Part shown: piece by piece, positions 43,148 through 51,897 of the stretch | How the letters are laid out: the number at the start of each line of letters is the position of its first letter | Numbering within the stretch: the stretch's first letter is position 1 | NCBI GenBank assembly: GCA_903929045.1 | Contig: CAIYTE010000007.1 | Span: 1 to 60,959 of the forward strand | DNA: 60,959 bases | Origin: an uncultured Hyphomicrobiales bacterium | Lineage (GTDB): Bacteria; Pseudomonadota; Alphaproteobacteria; Rhizobiales; Xanthobacteraceae | Direction of reading: 5' to 3' | Position numbers and translations under genes: made by a program | The notes under the pieces: generated by a model | Seen by the model: only the letters and a program-made list of their open reading frames with translations | Told to the model about the DNA's origin: nothing | The model's database searches: none

Positions 43148-44382
43148 CGCTTGCGCGCGGCGATCGCCTGATCGGCGGCGGCGACACCGGTGAGGTAACC
43201 GCCGTGCGCCGTCGAGAAATCGTGCTCCGAGCAGGCTTCGCCGGCAAAGAACAGCCGCCCGTCGACCGGCTCGGCCAGGGCCAGGCGGCACCCCGCTTTT
43301 CCGGGTTTGGCATATGAATACGAGCCCCGCGCAAACGGGTCGGCGGCCCAGCAATGCATGCGGACCGGCTTGATACGCTTACGGAAATCTGCGCCGAGCA
43401 GATGCGCCAACTCGGCGATCGCATACTCGGCGAAAGCCGCCTCACCGCCGCTTTCGAGTTCTTTGGCAAAGCGGCCGCCGAAATAAACCTCGATCAGCGG
43501 CCGGCCCAGCGGTCGCAGACCATAGCTCGCCGTCGCCACGCGGTCGGTCCGGCCATACAAGCGGCTGTCCGGCTCGAATTCTTCAGCGTTCGTCAGCGAC
43601 AGAAACAACTTGTCGGCAAGGCCGAGCGGCAAACCGGCGGCGGCTTCGGTTTTCTCTGGCAGCGCCGGCGTAAACAGAAATTCTTTTTCGGCCACAATGG
43701 CGCTGGGCAGCGTCACGATGACCTGGTCTGCGGTGAACGCCCCCTTGGCGGTTTCGATCTTCACCCGCCGTCCGCTGTGATCGATCTGCAGGACGGGACA
43801 ATCAAGCACCGCAGCAAGCGGCTCACCGTGAGTGGCAATCGCGGTGCCGTAGCCTTCCTTTACGCGCCAGTTGTTTTCGGTGTCGTCGTAATTGTCGAAA
43901 TCAAGCGCCGAGACGTATTCGAATTCGGCGCCGCTGAAATAGGTGCCGAACGCGTCGATCATGCCGTTCCAGCGATTGCCAGGTTCAAACGCATTCGATG
44001 CCGGCACATCGGGACTTTTGCGGCCGATGACTTCGAGCCGTTCGAGGAATTCGTTGCGCGCCCGGCCGAAGGCTTTTTGTTCGTCGACAGAAAGGCCGAC
44101 GGGAAGCGCCGGTTTCTGCCATGGCGGCGTCGATCGATCGACGGTCTGACCTTGCGCCTCCGCAATGCGCGTCCACGGATTACGGTCGGCCGAATGCAGC
44201 CAGCCGCAACCGAGATCGAGCGCGTTGCCGAGGTCATCCTGAACTGTCCAGGCGCGACCGCCAAGGCGAGGCCGCGCTTCGATGATCAGACAATCGATGG
44301 CGGCCTTGGCGAGCCGCCGTCCCGCGGCAATGCCCGCCGCCCCGCCGCCGATGATGGCGACTTCGGTGTCACTTTTCGGCAT
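43144..44382 (-). CDS. Flavin monoamine oxidase
   Basis: A 412-residue FAD-dependent amine oxidase. The FAD-binding IIGGGAAGIAAGRRLAKA is near residue 10, the RPRLGGRAW motif near 40, and the C-terminal FAD segment RLFFAGEACSEHDFSTAHG near 380. It should oxidise a primary or secondary amine with O2, releasing an aldehyde, ammonia and H2O2. Start ATG 44382 is preferred; TTG 44394 is also in frame. The TTAG at 43144-43147 serves as stop codon for both this gene and the aspartate dehydrogenase gene on opposite strands. Confidence 0.88.
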   Translation of the reverse strand: MPKSDTEVAIIGGGAAGIAAGRRLAKAAIDCLIIEARPRLGGRAWTVQDDLGNALDLGCGWLHSADRNPWTRIAEAQGQTVDRSTPPWQKPALPVGLSVDEQKAFGRARNEFLERLEVIGRKSPDVPASNAFEPGNRWNGMIDAFGTYFSGAEFEYVSALDFDNYDDTENNWRVKEGYGTAIATHGEPLAAVLDCPVLQIDHSGRRVKIETAKGAFTADQVIVTLPSAIVAEKEFLFTPALPEKTEAAAGLPLGLADKLFLSLTNAEEFEPDSRLYGRTDRVATASYGLRPLGRPLIEVYFGGRFAKELESGGEAAFAEYAIAELAHLLGADFRKRIKPVRMHCWAADPFARGSYSYAKPGKAGCRLALAEPVDGRLFFAGEACSEHDFSTAHGGYLTGVAAADQAIAARKR

Positions 44383-44442
44383 GAGTCCGCGCAAAACCCT
44401 GAAATGCGGTTCCGCCGGAACCGGCCTTGATCTTAATTGATC

Positions 44443-44535
44443 CTATCTTGGACCAAAGAAACGTGACCCTACCAAGACGACAACCCACGTCGCCGCATAG
44501 ACGCCCGCCGCAAGCGCCAGAATTTCAATTCCCAT
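44443..44535 (-). CDS. Predicted 30-residue single-helix membrane peptide
   Basis: ATG 44535 opens a 30-codon frame ending in TAG. Its product begins MGIEILALAAGVYAATWV, is hydrophobic through about residue 22, and ends in a basic Arg/Gly/Pro tail (SRFFGPR), the pattern of a small single-pass membrane protein. GGGGAGG lies five bases before the ATG, one of the best ribosome-binding sites in the window. The frame does not overlap any other gene. No known family (CydX, KdpF, MetS and similar) is matched. It lies downstream and antisense-free between the amine oxidase and diguanylate cyclase genes, which it reads towards and away from respectively. Confidence 0.5.
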   Translation of the reverse strand: MGIEILALAAGVYAATWVVVLVGSRFFGPR

Positions 44536-44701
44536 CGCCGCCTCCCCTGCCGTCTTTTTGTTGTTCGTCCATCTTAGACCGATGGCGGAGAAGTTCCAGC
44601 GCATTGCAGGTGTCCAGCCACCGCTGAATGCGTCTATGTCCGTTAGCAGACAGAAAGACCTAATTCCTTAAAGCCTTCTCAACCACGCTTGCACAGGTTT
44701 T

Positions 44702-44719
44702 GGCGCCATTAACGGCGCC
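44702..44719 (+). other. Hairpin in the diguanylate cyclase leader
   Basis: GGCGCC-attaac-GGCGCC is a six-pair stem with a six-base loop, 43 bases before the start codon of the diguanylate cyclase gene. No T run follows. It may lie in the mRNA leader or mark a regulator site. The rest of 44536-44762 holds no gene that I can see. Confidence 0.3.
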
Positions 44720-44762
44720 GGTACGTGAGTCATGCGACGGTCCTTGCGAATAAGGCCCAGGA

Positions 44763-46295
44763 ATGACGGTTTCAGCTCCCAGCGATGTCCGGTTACTAAC
44801 GCTCCCGCGCCCAACCAAGCGCGTGATCGCACCGATTCTGGTTGTCGTGCTCTGCTTCTGCGCGATCTGCAGCTATCTTTTGATCGAAGCGCGACGTTCC
44901 ACCTATGAGCGCGCTGCCGACGTCGCAAAGGGCCTGATCTCCGCCATCGAAGCGGACATCGGCCGCAACGTTGAAACGCTCGACCTGTCGCTGCAAGCCG
45001 TCGTCGACGGCCTCGCCTTGCCTGAATTCGAACGGTTCGATCCAGTGGTGCGCAGCCTCATCCTGTTCGATCGCTCAGCGACGGCGCGCCACCTGAGCAA
45101 ACTCTACGTGCTCGATAAGGACGGCAGGGTCTGGCTCGATTCCAAGACATTGAGTCCGTCGAAAAACGATCTCGCCGACCGCGACTATTATCTGGTTCAC
45201 AAAGACAGCCCGGACGTCGGTCTCTATTTCGGCAAGCCGGTACGCTCGCGCAGCACCGGCGAATGGGTCATGGCCTTGAGCCGGCGCATCACCCACGCGG
45301 ATGGCTCCTTCGGCGGTGTCGTCGTCGCAACGCTGCGACTGTCCTACTTCGAAGAGATGTTCAAAAAAATCTCGCTGGGTGCCGAGGGCAACGTCACGCT
45401 GGCGCGCCGGGACGGCACTATCTTGATGCGCTGGCCCGAACCGCAGAAATACATGGGTCAAAATCTCAGCCGAGCCAAGCTGTTCGAGGACTGGGCGCGC
45501 GCACGTGAGGGAAGCTTCGATGCTTTCTCCATCACCGACGGGCAGCGGCGGCTTTTCGTCTACAGCCAGATCGAAAACTTGCCGCTCGCTGTCAGCATCG
45601 GCCAGTCAAACTCCGACATTTACCTGCAATGGAACGAGTACGCCTTCAGCATCGCCTTCATGATCGCGGTATTGTGCGTCAGCACCTACCTGCTGATCGC
45701 GTACCTGATGTACGATTTAAAGCGTCGCGCCGCCGCTGAAGACAAACTGTCGATCCTCGCTGCCACCGATGCATTGACCGGCCTCTCCAACCGCCGCCAT
45801 TTCAATGAAACATTGAGCCGCGAGTGGAAGCGCACGGCCCGTGAAAAGGAGCCGCTGGCGCTGCTGATGATCGATGCGGACCATTTCAAGCACTATAACG
45901 ACGCCTATGGCCATCCGGCCGGCGACCACATGATCAAGATCGTTGGCGCCGCGGTCGCCAGTTCGCTCGACCGGATCAGCGATCTCGGCGCGCGGTATGG
46001 CGGCGACGAATTCGCCGTGCTGTTGCCAAAAACGACTCTGGAAGGCGCATTAAATGTCGCCGATAAAATTCGTTTTGCTTTCGCAACTCTCTGCGAAGGC
46101 GAAGGCGTGCCGAAACTGGGACTGAGCATCGGCGCCGGCTGCATCATGCCGTCCAACGGCACGCACGCCGGCGAACTTGTCCAGTTCGCCGACCGCGCTT
46201 TGTATCGCGCCAAGGATTACGGCCGCAATCGCACCGAAGCGACCGAAACGCCGATCGAGCTTCGCAGCGCGGTCAGGCCGGGCCGCGCTGCTTAA
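44763..46295 (+). CDS. Diguanylate cyclase with periplasmic Cache-type sensor
   Basis: A 510-residue membrane protein that should make cyclic di-GMP. The first helix (IAPILVVVLCFCAICSYLLI, ~21-40) and the second (AFSIAFMIAVLCVSTYLLIA, ~296-315) enclose a ~255-residue periplasmic sensor of the PAS-like Cache type (YLVHKDSPDVGLYFGKPV near 144). The GGDEF domain covers ~330-500, with GGDEF at residues 413-417 and the inhibitory I-site RISD at 404-407, so it is probably active and feedback-controlled. No phosphodiesterase domain is fused. The signal is unknown. Confidence 0.92.
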   Translation: MTVSAPSDVRLLTLPRPTKRVIAPILVVVLCFCAICSYLLIEARRSTYERAADVAKGLISAIEADIGRNVETLDLSLQAVVDGLALPEFERFDPVVRSLILFDRSATARHLSKLYVLDKDGRVWLDSKTLSPSKNDLADRDYYLVHKDSPDVGLYFGKPVRSRSTGEWVMALSRRITHADGSFGGVVVATLRLSYFEEMFKKISLGAEGNVTLARRDGTILMRWPEPQKYMGQNLSRAKLFEDWARAREGSFDAFSITDGQRRLFVYSQIENLPLAVSIGQSNSDIYLQWNEYAFSIAFMIAVLCVSTYLLIAYLMYDLKRRAAAEDKLSILAATDALTGLSNRRHFNETLSREWKRTAREKEPLALLMIDADHFKHYNDAYGHPAGDHMIKIVGAAVASSLDRISDLGARYGGDEFAVLLPKTTLEGALNVADKIRFAFATLCEGEGVPKLGLSIGAGCIMPSNGTHAGELVQFADRALYRAKDYGRNRTEATETPIELRSAVRPGRAA

Positions 46296-46298
46296 CCG

Positions 46299-47267
46299 CT
46301 ATTGCGCGGTAATGCCGCCTTCCTTGACGACACGGGTCCACTTCACGATTTCGGTCTTGATGTATTCGTTGAACTCGTTTGACGTCATCGACGCGACCGC
46401 CGCGCCTTCACGATCGAACTGCGCCTTGAGTTCGGGCGCCTGCAACGCCTCCTGCACGGCCTTGTAGACCTTGTCGGCGATCGGCGCTGGCAGGCCGGCG
46501 GGCGCGACGACGCCCCACCAGTTGTCAGCGACGTAACCCGGAACGCCGGCTTCGGCGATCGTCGGCACGTCCGGCAGCACCGGATTGCGCTTGGCGCCGC
46601 CCGTACCGAGCGCAATGAGCTGGCCCGACTTGATGAACGGCGTGGTCTGCACCAACGACGAGAACATGATTTTCACGTGACCCGCGACGACGTCCTGCAT
46701 CGCCGGACCGCCGCCTTTGTACGGCACATGCGTGATGTTGACGCCAGCGGTCAGCTTAAACAATTCCGCGCCGAGATGCTGAAAGCTGCCGATACCGGCG
46801 GACGCATAGTTCAACCCGCCCGGGTTAGCTTTGGCTGCCGCCAGCAGATCCTTCACCGTCTTGATCGGCGAGTCAGGATTGACCACCAGCACGTTCGGGC
46901 CAGTGGCAAGAATCGAAATCGGCGTGAACGAGGTGATCGGATCGTAGTGCAGTTTGTAGAGCGCCGGATTCACCGCATGCGCAATCGAAATGATGCCGAG
47001 CGTGTAGCCGTCCGGCGTCGACTGCGCCAAAGTTTCGGTGCCGATGGTGCCGCCGGCGCCGCCGCGGTTATCGACGTAAACCTGCTGGCCAATTTTCTCG
47101 CTGAGCTGCTTGGCGACCATGCGTCCGACAACGTCGTTGCTGCCGCCGGGCGGGAACGGAATGATCAGCTTGATCGGCCGATTGGGATAGTCCTGGGCAA
47201 AAGCCGGGGCTGACAGGGCCAGCAGCAAAACGGCGGCTTTCAGCAGCCGCGACGGCAGGTTCGACAT
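46299..47267 (-). CDS. Tripartite tricarboxylate transporter (Bug family) substrate-binding protein
   Basis: A periplasmic receptor of 322 residues. The signal peptide ends at APAFAQD (residue 25), followed by the Bug signature YPNRPIKLIIPFPPGGSNDV and GGAGGTIGTETLAQSTPDGY near 64. It is a standard Bug protein, only distantly similar to the tandem pair at 3145. It lies 136 bases downstream of the 2OG oxygenase gene on the same strand, so the two may be one unit. No TctAB genes are in the window. The ligand is unknown. Confidence 0.88.
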   Translation of the reverse strand: MSNLPSRLLKAAVLLLALSAPAFAQDYPNRPIKLIIPFPPGGSNDVVGRMVAKQLSEKIGQQVYVDNRGGAGGTIGTETLAQSTPDGYTLGIISIAHAVNPALYKLHYDPITSFTPISILATGPNVLVVNPDSPIKTVKDLLAAAKANPGGLNYASAGIGSFQHLGAELFKLTAGVNITHVPYKGGGPAMQDVVAGHVKIMFSSLVQTTPFIKSGQLIALGTGGAKRNPVLPDVPTIAEAGVPGYVADNWWGVVAPAGLPAPIADKVYKAVQEALQAPELKAQFDREGAAVASMTSNEFNEYIKTEIVKWTRVVKEGGITAQ

Positions 47268-47403
47268 GATTGCACTCGCTTTTTTTAGAGGCTTTTTGGT
47301 GAGCCGTTTCCTCAGGCGCGATTAAAGGCGATTTCGCGTGCCAAGCCAACAGGAATGCGCACCCTGAGCGGTCCAAAGCGACGTACGAAGACGTAAAAGC
47401 GCC

Positions 47404-48036
47404 TCAGCGCAAGTCGAGGCGCGCGGTCTGCCGGTCGATGACGCCGCGGATCATGATGTTAAAGGCGACCACAACACGGTCCTCCTCCTCGATCGCCCGG
47501 CCGATCTCGACACCATGCGCGAGATAGCTCGGCCAGATCACCATGCGGCCCTTTTCCGGAATCGAATAGAAAGTACTGGAGTTATGGACGTTCTGTTCGG
47601 TGAAGGTCGGCTCGATCATACGCGAATGCAGGCGCGGATCGCCAAAAATGGTGGGGCCGCAACTCTTCGGCGTCTTCACGTAGAAAATGCCGCTGAGCAG
47701 GCAGTTCGGGTGGATGTGCATATGGTGACGATGATTGGGATGCGTAATGTTCGCCCACATATTGGTGATGTAATGAGAATCCCGCTTGATGCGGTAGACG
47801 TTGAGAATCTCGTTCGCCTCGAGCAGCACCAGATCGCTCAGTTCCTTGAACTCGGGCAGGAGTTGAAGATCGTCCTGTGAGATGAAGACACGGTCGGAAT
47901 CGCGAAAACCCTGCCCCGCAGCCTTCATGTCGTAGAGCTTCTTCTCGATGCGGTCCGCCACCGACAGGTCGGGAATTTGCCCCGTGAACAATGCCGTCGG
48001 AAACAGCATGTGCATTTCTTTGTTGAGCAATTCCAT
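47404..48036 (-). CDS. Putative 2OG-Fe(II) oxygenase (TIGR02466 type)
   Basis: A 210-residue double-stranded beta-helix protein of the putative 2OG-Fe(II) oxygenase group. A His-rich segment THPNHRHHMHIHPNCLLSG near residue 107 is followed by SGIFYVKTP, then GRMVIWPSYLAHGVEIGRA near 165, and Arg in EEDRVVVAFNIM. The iron ligands are likely to be a His pair with the C-terminal His of AHG. Known members are uncharacterised or act on small molecules or peptides. The frame is open to 48219, but MELLNKEMHMLFPT at 48036 with GGGGA upstream is the better start. Confidence 0.75.
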   Translation of the reverse strand: MELLNKEMHMLFPTALFTGQIPDLSVADRIEKKLYDMKAAGQGFRDSDRVFISQDDLQLLPEFKELSDLVLLEANEILNVYRIKRDSHYITNMWANITHPNHRHHMHIHPNCLLSGIFYVKTPKSCGPTIFGDPRLHSRMIEPTFTEQNVHNSSTFYSIPEKGRMVIWPSYLAHGVEIGRAIEEEDRVVVAFNIMIRGVIDRQTARLDLR

Positions 48037-48143
48037 ATCGATCCCCGGACGGCTTTGTGGTGTGAGCGGCGGCGACACTAGTTGAAAGACGCCGGCCCCG
48101 CTACAGCCGGGCCCGGCGACGCTTGCTATGCGTCTGCCCCCGT

Positions 48144-48171
48144 TTGACAATTCAGGCCCGTGGCATATCGT
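48144..48171 (+). promoter_or_regulatory. Probable sigma-70 promoter of the molybdenum hydroxylase operon
   Basis: A perfect -35 box TTGACA (48144-48149) is separated by 16 bases from TATCGT (48166-48171), which matches four of six positions of TATAAT. The first gene of the operon starts 33 bases after it. The -10 box overlaps the palindrome at 48169-48188. Confidence 0.55.
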
Positions 48172-48188
48172 TTGCATGCATACAAACG
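48169..48188. promoter_or_regulatory. 20-bp palindromic operator (GntR-like)
   Basis: CGTTTGCATGCATACAAACG is palindromic at 18 of 20 positions. The core resembles TTGTATGCATACAA-type sites bound by GntR-family repressors. It covers the -10 box and the likely transcription start of the molybdenum hydroxylase operon, so binding there should repress. No GntR gene is in the window; the MarR gene at 57287 is another candidate. Confidence 0.6.
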
Positions 48189-48203
48189 GAGCGACACCGC
48201 CGC

Positions 48204-49061
48204 ATGAAGCCTGCGCCATTTATCCGCCATGTGCCCAAGACCCTCGATGAGGCGCTGAAAGTGCTCGCCGAAGTGGCGCCGGACGACGGCCGGGTGCTCG
48301 CTGGCGGCCAGAGCCTGGTCCCGATCATGGCGTTCCGGCTGGCGAAACCAGCGCACCTCGTCGATATCAACGAGGTCGCGGGGCTGGATCGGCTGCACAG
48401 CGACGGAAAAACCCTGAGCATCGGCGCACGCGTGCGGCACGGCGCCTTTCACACCGATGTCGTCGATAATCCGCTCGGCAAATTGCTGACCTTTGTCGCG
48501 CGCCACATCGCGCATTACCCGATCCGCATGCGCGGCACCTTCTGCGGCAGCCTCGCCCACGCCGACCCCTCATCGGAATGGTGTTTGGTGGCTGCAACGC
48601 TCGATGCCACGATGGTTGCGAAAAGCGCGCGCGGCGAGCGCGCTCTGTCGCCGTCGGAATATTTCGAAGGGCTGATGTCGACGGCCTTGGCGGAAGACGA
48701 ACTACTGGCCGAAGTGCGCCTGCCGTTGTTGCCGCACAACGCCAAGTTCGGCTTCAATGAATTCAGCCGGCGCGCTGGCGACTTCGCGATGAGCGCCTCG
48801 CTCGCCACTTATATCGTGCGGGACGGCAAGATTGCTGACGCGCATGTCGGCGTTGGTGGCGCCGAGCCGTCACCGCGTCGGATTCCGGAGGCCGAGGCCG
48901 AGCTCAATGGCCAAGAGCCAAGTGACGCGGCGTTCCGCGCCGCTGCCGAAGCCGCCGCCAACGCCATTGATCCGCTGGTGGATCATCAGACCACCGCCGA
49001 CTATCGCCGCGATCTCGTGCGCGCCGTCGTTCGCCGCGCGCTGGAACACTCCCAGACATGA
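48204..49061 (+). CDS. Molybdenum hydroxylase FAD subunit (CoxM family)
   Basis: A 285-residue FAD-binding medium subunit, passing electrons from the 2Fe-2S centres to an acceptor. It shows VLAGGQSLVPIMAFRLA near residue 32 and GTFCGSLAHADPSSEW near 112, where the usual second Gly is Cys. The C-terminal CO_deh_flav_C domain follows. Family starts favour MKPAPFIRHVPKTLDEAL at ATG 48204, 12 bases after GGAGC; the frame is open further upstream. It is the first gene of a four-gene operon, all joined by 4-base overlaps. Confidence 0.92.
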   Translation: MKPAPFIRHVPKTLDEALKVLAEVAPDDGRVLAGGQSLVPIMAFRLAKPAHLVDINEVAGLDRLHSDGKTLSIGARVRHGAFHTDVVDNPLGKLLTFVARHIAHYPIRMRGTFCGSLAHADPSSEWCLVAATLDATMVAKSARGERALSPSEYFEGLMSTALAEDELLAEVRLPLLPHNAKFGFNEFSRRAGDFAMSASLATYIVRDGKIADAHVGVGGAEPSPRRIPEAEAELNGQEPSDAAFRAAAEAAANAIDPLVDHQTTADYRRDLVRAVVRRALEHSQT

Positions 49062-51421
49062 GTGCACCGGAGACCAAGGGCGCCGGATTGAAATGGGTCG
49101 GCCGCGCCATTCGTCGGCTGGAAGATCCAGCGCTGGTGCGCGGCCAGGGCCGCTTCACCGCCGACCTACCTGCCACGCATTGGGTTCGTTTTGTGCGAAG
49201 CAGCGAAGCTGCGGGCAAAATCGTCAAGATCACATCGCCGGACGGCGCAACCGTCATCACCACTGCTGACCTCAAAGGCGTGAGGAAAATCACGCCGATG
49301 CTGCACAAATTCGCCTATCGCCCCATCGGCCAGTCTATTCTCGCCCATGATGTGGTGCGCTATGTCGGCGAACCCATCGCGGCCGTGGTCGCACCGAGCG
49401 AGGAAGAAGCGGAGGACATCGCCGACCTCGTCGAGATCGAAATCGATTCCTTCGCACCCATCGTCGACTCGCGCGACGCGCTGAAAGACGGCGCGCGGCA
49501 GATCCACGACGAGGCCCCCGGCAACATCATCCTCGAAGGCAAGGTGAAGACGCCCGGCTTCGACACGAGCTGGGCGAGCGCGGCCAAGATCGTCACACTC
49601 GACGCGCGCTCCAACCGGCAAAACGCCACGCCGATGGAAGCCCGCGCCGCCCATGCCGCCTACGATCCCATCAGCGGCCGCGTTACGCTTCACTGCACGA
49701 CCCAGATGCCGCATCTGATGCGCACGGCCATTGCCGACGTGCTCGGCGTGCCGGAATCCGATCTGCGCGTCATCGCGCCCGATGTCGGCGGCGGCTTTGG
49801 CCAGAAAATGTCGCTGTGCGCCGAATATGTCGTCCTCGTATGGCTGGCGCGCAAACTCAAATCGTCCGTCGCCTGGACCGAAGACCGGCGCGAAAACCTG
49901 ATCGCCTCGTTTCATTCGCGCGACCAGTACATTACGCTGGAAGCTGCCTTTGACACGAACGCCAAACTCAAGGCGCTGCGCGCCGACGTCGTTTCCAATA
50001 TCGGCGCCTACTCCTGCTTCCCGACCACCAGCGGCGTCGAGCCGCTGATGGCCATGGCGGAAATGCCCGGTCCTTACGACGTGCAGCAATATGAGTGCCG
50101 CGCGCGCGGCGTCATCACCAACACCTGCACCATGGCCGCCTATCGCGGCGTGTCGCGTCCGGTCATCACCTTCACGCTCGAACGGCTGATGGACAAGGCC
50201 GCCGTCGCCTTCGGCATCGACCCGATCGACATCCGCCGCCGCAACCTCATCGACACGTTTCCCTACAAGTCGGCGGTGGGGCTGGAATACGACGAAGCCA
50301 CTTACAAAGAGACATTGGAGATGGCGGTGAAGGCCGTCGACGTGCCGGCGTTCCGCGCCAAGCAAAAAGCAGCACGGGTCAGGGGCAAATATCTCGGACT
50401 CGGCTTCGCAACGTTTTCCGAACGCACCGGTTACGGCAGCCCCGCCTTTGCCGCGCGCGGCATGGAGATTACGCCAGGCTGGGAAACCGTGCATATCACC
50501 GTCGATCCCTCCGGCTTCGTCGAATGCCGCATTGGCTCGTCCCCGCACGGCCAGGGCTTACGCACGACGCTTGCGCAGATCATTGCCGACGAAATCGGCG
50601 TCACGCCCGACATCATCAAAGTGATTCACGGCGATACTGACACCGCGCCCTATGGCTGGGGTACCTTCGCCAGCCGGTCGCTCGTCATTTCCGGCGGCGC
50701 GACTTTGATCGCCGCGCGCAAGGTGCGCGCCAAGCTCATCAAGATCGCCAGCCACCTGCTTGAAGCCGCGCCGGACGATATCGTCCTCGAAGCCGGCAGC
50801 GCCAAGGTCGCCGGCACCGACCGCACGATCACCCTCGCCAGGATGGCGCGCGAAGCCTACACGCAGACGCATAAATTCAAGGGCGAGATCGAGCCCGGCA
50901 TGACCGAGAGCGGTACCTACGATCCGCCCGGCACCTTCTCCAACGCCTGTCACGTCGCCATGGTCGAGGTCGATATCGAGACCGGCCACGTCCGCATGGA
51001 CAAATTCATTGTCGCCGAGGATGCGGGCAAGATCATCAATCCGATGATCGCCGATGGGCAGGTGCATGGCGGCATCGCGCAGGGCATCGGCAACGCACTG
51101 CTGGAAGAGATCATCTACGACGACGCCGGTGTACCGACGACAGCGACGCTCGCCGACTATATGCCGCCGACGGCGCACGAGATTCCGGAAATCGAGCTGC
51201 ATCACATCGAGACGCCGAGCACGCAGTCGCTGACCAAGGCCAAGGGCCTCGGCGAAGGCGGCTGCATCGGCGCGCCAGCCGCCATCGTCAATGCCATCAA
51301 CGATGCATTGACGCCGTTCGATGTCGCCATCGACGAAATTCCGGCAACGCCGCAGCGCATTCGAGCGGCTCTCCGCGAAGCCGAGAAAGCCGCAAGGAAA
51401 ACGGCAAGAGAATCAGCATGA
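49058..51421 (+). CDS. Molybdenum hydroxylase large subunit, first copy (CoxL family)
   Basis: A 787-residue molybdopterin-binding subunit. The N-terminal domain starts GAGLKWVGRAIRRLEDPALV. MoCo-binding GGGFGQKMSLCAEYVVLVWL is near residue 246. The active-site loop is AYRGVSRPVITF near 366, where most relatives have YRGAGRP. The catalytic Glu lies in KGLGEGGCIGAP near 730. The changed loop residues suggest a distinct substrate range from a typical form II enzyme. It has 4-base overlaps with the FAD and 2Fe-2S subunit genes. Confidence 0.9.
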   Translation: MSAPETKGAGLKWVGRAIRRLEDPALVRGQGRFTADLPATHWVRFVRSSEAAGKIVKITSPDGATVITTADLKGVRKITPMLHKFAYRPIGQSILAHDVVRYVGEPIAAVVAPSEEEAEDIADLVEIEIDSFAPIVDSRDALKDGARQIHDEAPGNIILEGKVKTPGFDTSWASAAKIVTLDARSNRQNATPMEARAAHAAYDPISGRVTLHCTTQMPHLMRTAIADVLGVPESDLRVIAPDVGGGFGQKMSLCAEYVVLVWLARKLKSSVAWTEDRRENLIASFHSRDQYITLEAAFDTNAKLKALRADVVSNIGAYSCFPTTSGVEPLMAMAEMPGPYDVQQYECRARGVITNTCTMAAYRGVSRPVITFTLERLMDKAAVAFGIDPIDIRRRNLIDTFPYKSAVGLEYDEATYKETLEMAVKAVDVPAFRAKQKAARVRGKYLGLGFATFSERTGYGSPAFAARGMEITPGWETVHITVDPSGFVECRIGSSPHGQGLRTTLAQIIADEIGVTPDIIKVIHGDTDTAPYGWGTFASRSLVISGGATLIAARKVRAKLIKIASHLLEAAPDDIVLEAGSAKVAGTDRTITLARMAREAYTQTHKFKGEIEPGMTESGTYDPPGTFSNACHVAMVEVDIETGHVRMDKFIVAEDAGKIINPMIADGQVHGGIAQGIGNALLEEIIYDDAGVPTTATLADYMPPTAHEIPEIELHHIETPSTQSLTKAKGLGEGGCIGAPAAIVNAINDALTPFDVAIDEIPATPQRIRAALREAEKAARKTARESA

Positions 51422-51897
51422 CCGACAAAACACCCATTACCCTGACCATCAACGGCGCCGATCACGCCATCACCGTCGAACAGCGCCGCACCCTGGTCGA
51501 CGCCATCCGCGAGGACTGCGGTCAGACCGGTACACATATCGGCTGCGAGCACGGCGTTTGTGGCGCGTGCACCGTCATCGTCGAGGGTGAGCCGGTGCGT
51601 TCGTGCCTGATGTTCGCCGTGCAGGCGGCGGGCAAGAAAATCCGCACCATCGAAGGCCTCGCCACGGACGACCAACTGCATCCAATGCAGCAGGCCTTCA
51701 TGGATCACCACGGCCTGCAATGCGGCTTCTGCACGCCTGGATTCTTGATGCTGGCTGTCGGCGTGCTGGAGCGGGAGCCGAACATCAGCGACGACGACCT
51801 GCTCGACGTGCTGTCGTCGAACCTGTGCCGCTGCACCGGCTACCAAGGCATCATCAAAGCGGTGCGCGCCGCGGCGATCGAGATGCGCGCAAAATGA
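51418..51897 (+). CDS. Molybdenum hydroxylase 2Fe-2S subunit (CoxS family)
   Basis: A 159-residue small subunit carrying two 2Fe-2S clusters. The plant-type ferredoxin ligands are C-x4-C-x2-C from CEHGVCGAC near residue 43, with the fourth Cys in VRSC near 62. The C-terminal cluster uses CGFC near 102 and CRC in NLCRCTGYQGI near 138. It starts at ATG 51418 inside the stop region of the previous gene (ATGA). It is probably shared by the two large subunits encoded on each side. Confidence 0.94.
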   Translation: MTDKTPITLTINGADHAITVEQRRTLVDAIREDCGQTGTHIGCEHGVCGACTVIVEGEPVRSCLMFAVQAAGKKIRTIEGLATDDQLHPMQQAFMDHHGLQCGFCTPGFLMLAVGVLEREPNISDDDLLDVLSSNLCRCTGYQGIIKAVRAAAIEMRAK

